Below, in pieces: positions 63,891-64,000 of a stretch of 64,000 nucleotides of DNA. Numbering within the stretch: the first letter of the stretch is position 1; each line of letters begins with the position of its first letter. Source of the DNA: Puffinus mauretanicus (Eukaryota > Chordata > Aves > Procellariiformes > Procellariidae); assembly GCA_023333565.1 (NCBI GenBank), contig JAJKFH010003275.1, positions 79,040 to 143,039 on the forward strand, read 5' to 3'. The notes under the pieces are model-generated. The model was not told where the DNA came from. It worked only from the letters and a program-made list of their open reading frames with translations, and ran no database searches. Both the position numbers and the translations under genes were made by a program.

Positions 63891-64000
63891 ACTCGGCCGC
63901 TCCGCGCGGATAGGGCGGGGGGGTGGTGGGGGGCGTGACATCACTCCGCGGCCACGTGATCGCGGGGCTCCGGCCCCCCGCGGGGAAAGGGAGGGGCGGG
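63890..64000 (-). promoter_or_regulatory. RAI14: RAI14 core/proximal promoter (TATA-less, GC box, E-box, CRE-like)
   Basis: Upstream of the probable first exon there are GC boxes (GGGCGG at 63913-63918 and 63994-63999, plus strand), a CACGTG E-box at 63953-63958 and a CRE-variant octamer TGACATCA at 63936-63943. I see no TATA box, as expected for a CpG-island promoter. The transcription start is inferred to lie around 63850-63900 and is not marked by any decisive motif. The G-rich tract at 63912-63933 on the plus strand could form a G-quadruplex on the template strand. Confidence 0.65.

Larger units (their letters stand above)
62970..64000 (-). promoter_or_regulatory. RAI14: CpG island at the RAI14 5' end
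   Basis: CpG dinucleotides and G/C runs become abundant from about 62970 and continue to the window edge, in sharp contrast with the AT-rich, CpG-poor sequence to the left. The island covers the beginning of intron 1, exon 1 and the upstream promoter of RAI14, which is transcribed leftwards. It may extend past the window. Divergent (rightward) transcription from it is possible but cannot be tested here. Confidence 0.9.

Noticed and set aside
63527..63913. Long open frames on both strands in the CpG island
   Set aside because: GC-rich DNA has few stop codons. The arginine/alanine-rich translations cross the inferred exon 1 donor and the promoter.
1..64000. CRISPR arrays, bacterial operons, intact prophage or integrase
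   Set aside because: No direct-repeat arrays, no dense coding and no bacterial promoter or ribosome-site layout. The window is vertebrate intron DNA.

Overview
The window looks like a piece of a bird nuclear genome. It is AT-rich vertebrate-type intronic DNA. It carries CR1 LINEs with the typical 3' octamer ending (ATTCTATG-like units), a solo endogenous-retrovirus LTR of a kind common in neoavian birds, and very old MIR-type and CR1/L3-type fossils. At the right edge there is a strong CpG island. No bacterial-style genes, operons, CRISPR arrays or intact mobile elements are present.

The one protein-coding gene I can identify is RAI14 (ankycorbin, an actin-associated ankyrin-repeat/coiled-coil protein) on the minus strand. 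The layout from right to left is: CpG-island promoter and probable non-coding exon 1 (about 63794-63890); intron 1 (about 9.8 kb); exon 2 (53930-54021), whose last 36 nt encode MKSLKAKFRKSD; intron 2 (about 44.4 kb); exon 3 (9361-9491), encoding [13 protein letters not shown]... to ...SEGKT plus two bases; and the start of intron 3 (1-9360). The rest of the protein lies outside the window. RAI14 belongs to the human 5p13 block that is Z-linked in birds, so the window is probably from a Z chromosome (inference).

Most of the window is intron. Intron 2 holds two sizeable neoavian CR1 copies (26230-28692 and 42258-43362), two CR1 3'-end fragments (34290-34559, and 45111-45226 in reverse), one very old CR1/L3-like copy (about 24396-24725), a solo LTR in gene-sense orientation (13470-13984) and a MIR-like fragment (about 40045-40165). 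Intron 1 holds another MIR-like tRNA-derived fragment. The two large CR1 copies have both lost the reverse-transcriptase catalytic core, by different deletions.

The more unusual small-scale signals are: an AUG-UGA start-stop element 11 nt upstream of the RAI14 start codon; a possible exon-junction-spanning three-codon uORF; a perfect 24-bp palindrome at 3803-3826; a perfect 12-bp-stem hairpin at 46433-46460; a short-loop G-quadruplex motif on the RAI14 RNA strand at 11474-11495; and a CCG/CGG tract just inside intron 1. I did not find a convincing previously undescribed system. Most long open frames are chance, or are remains of CR1.
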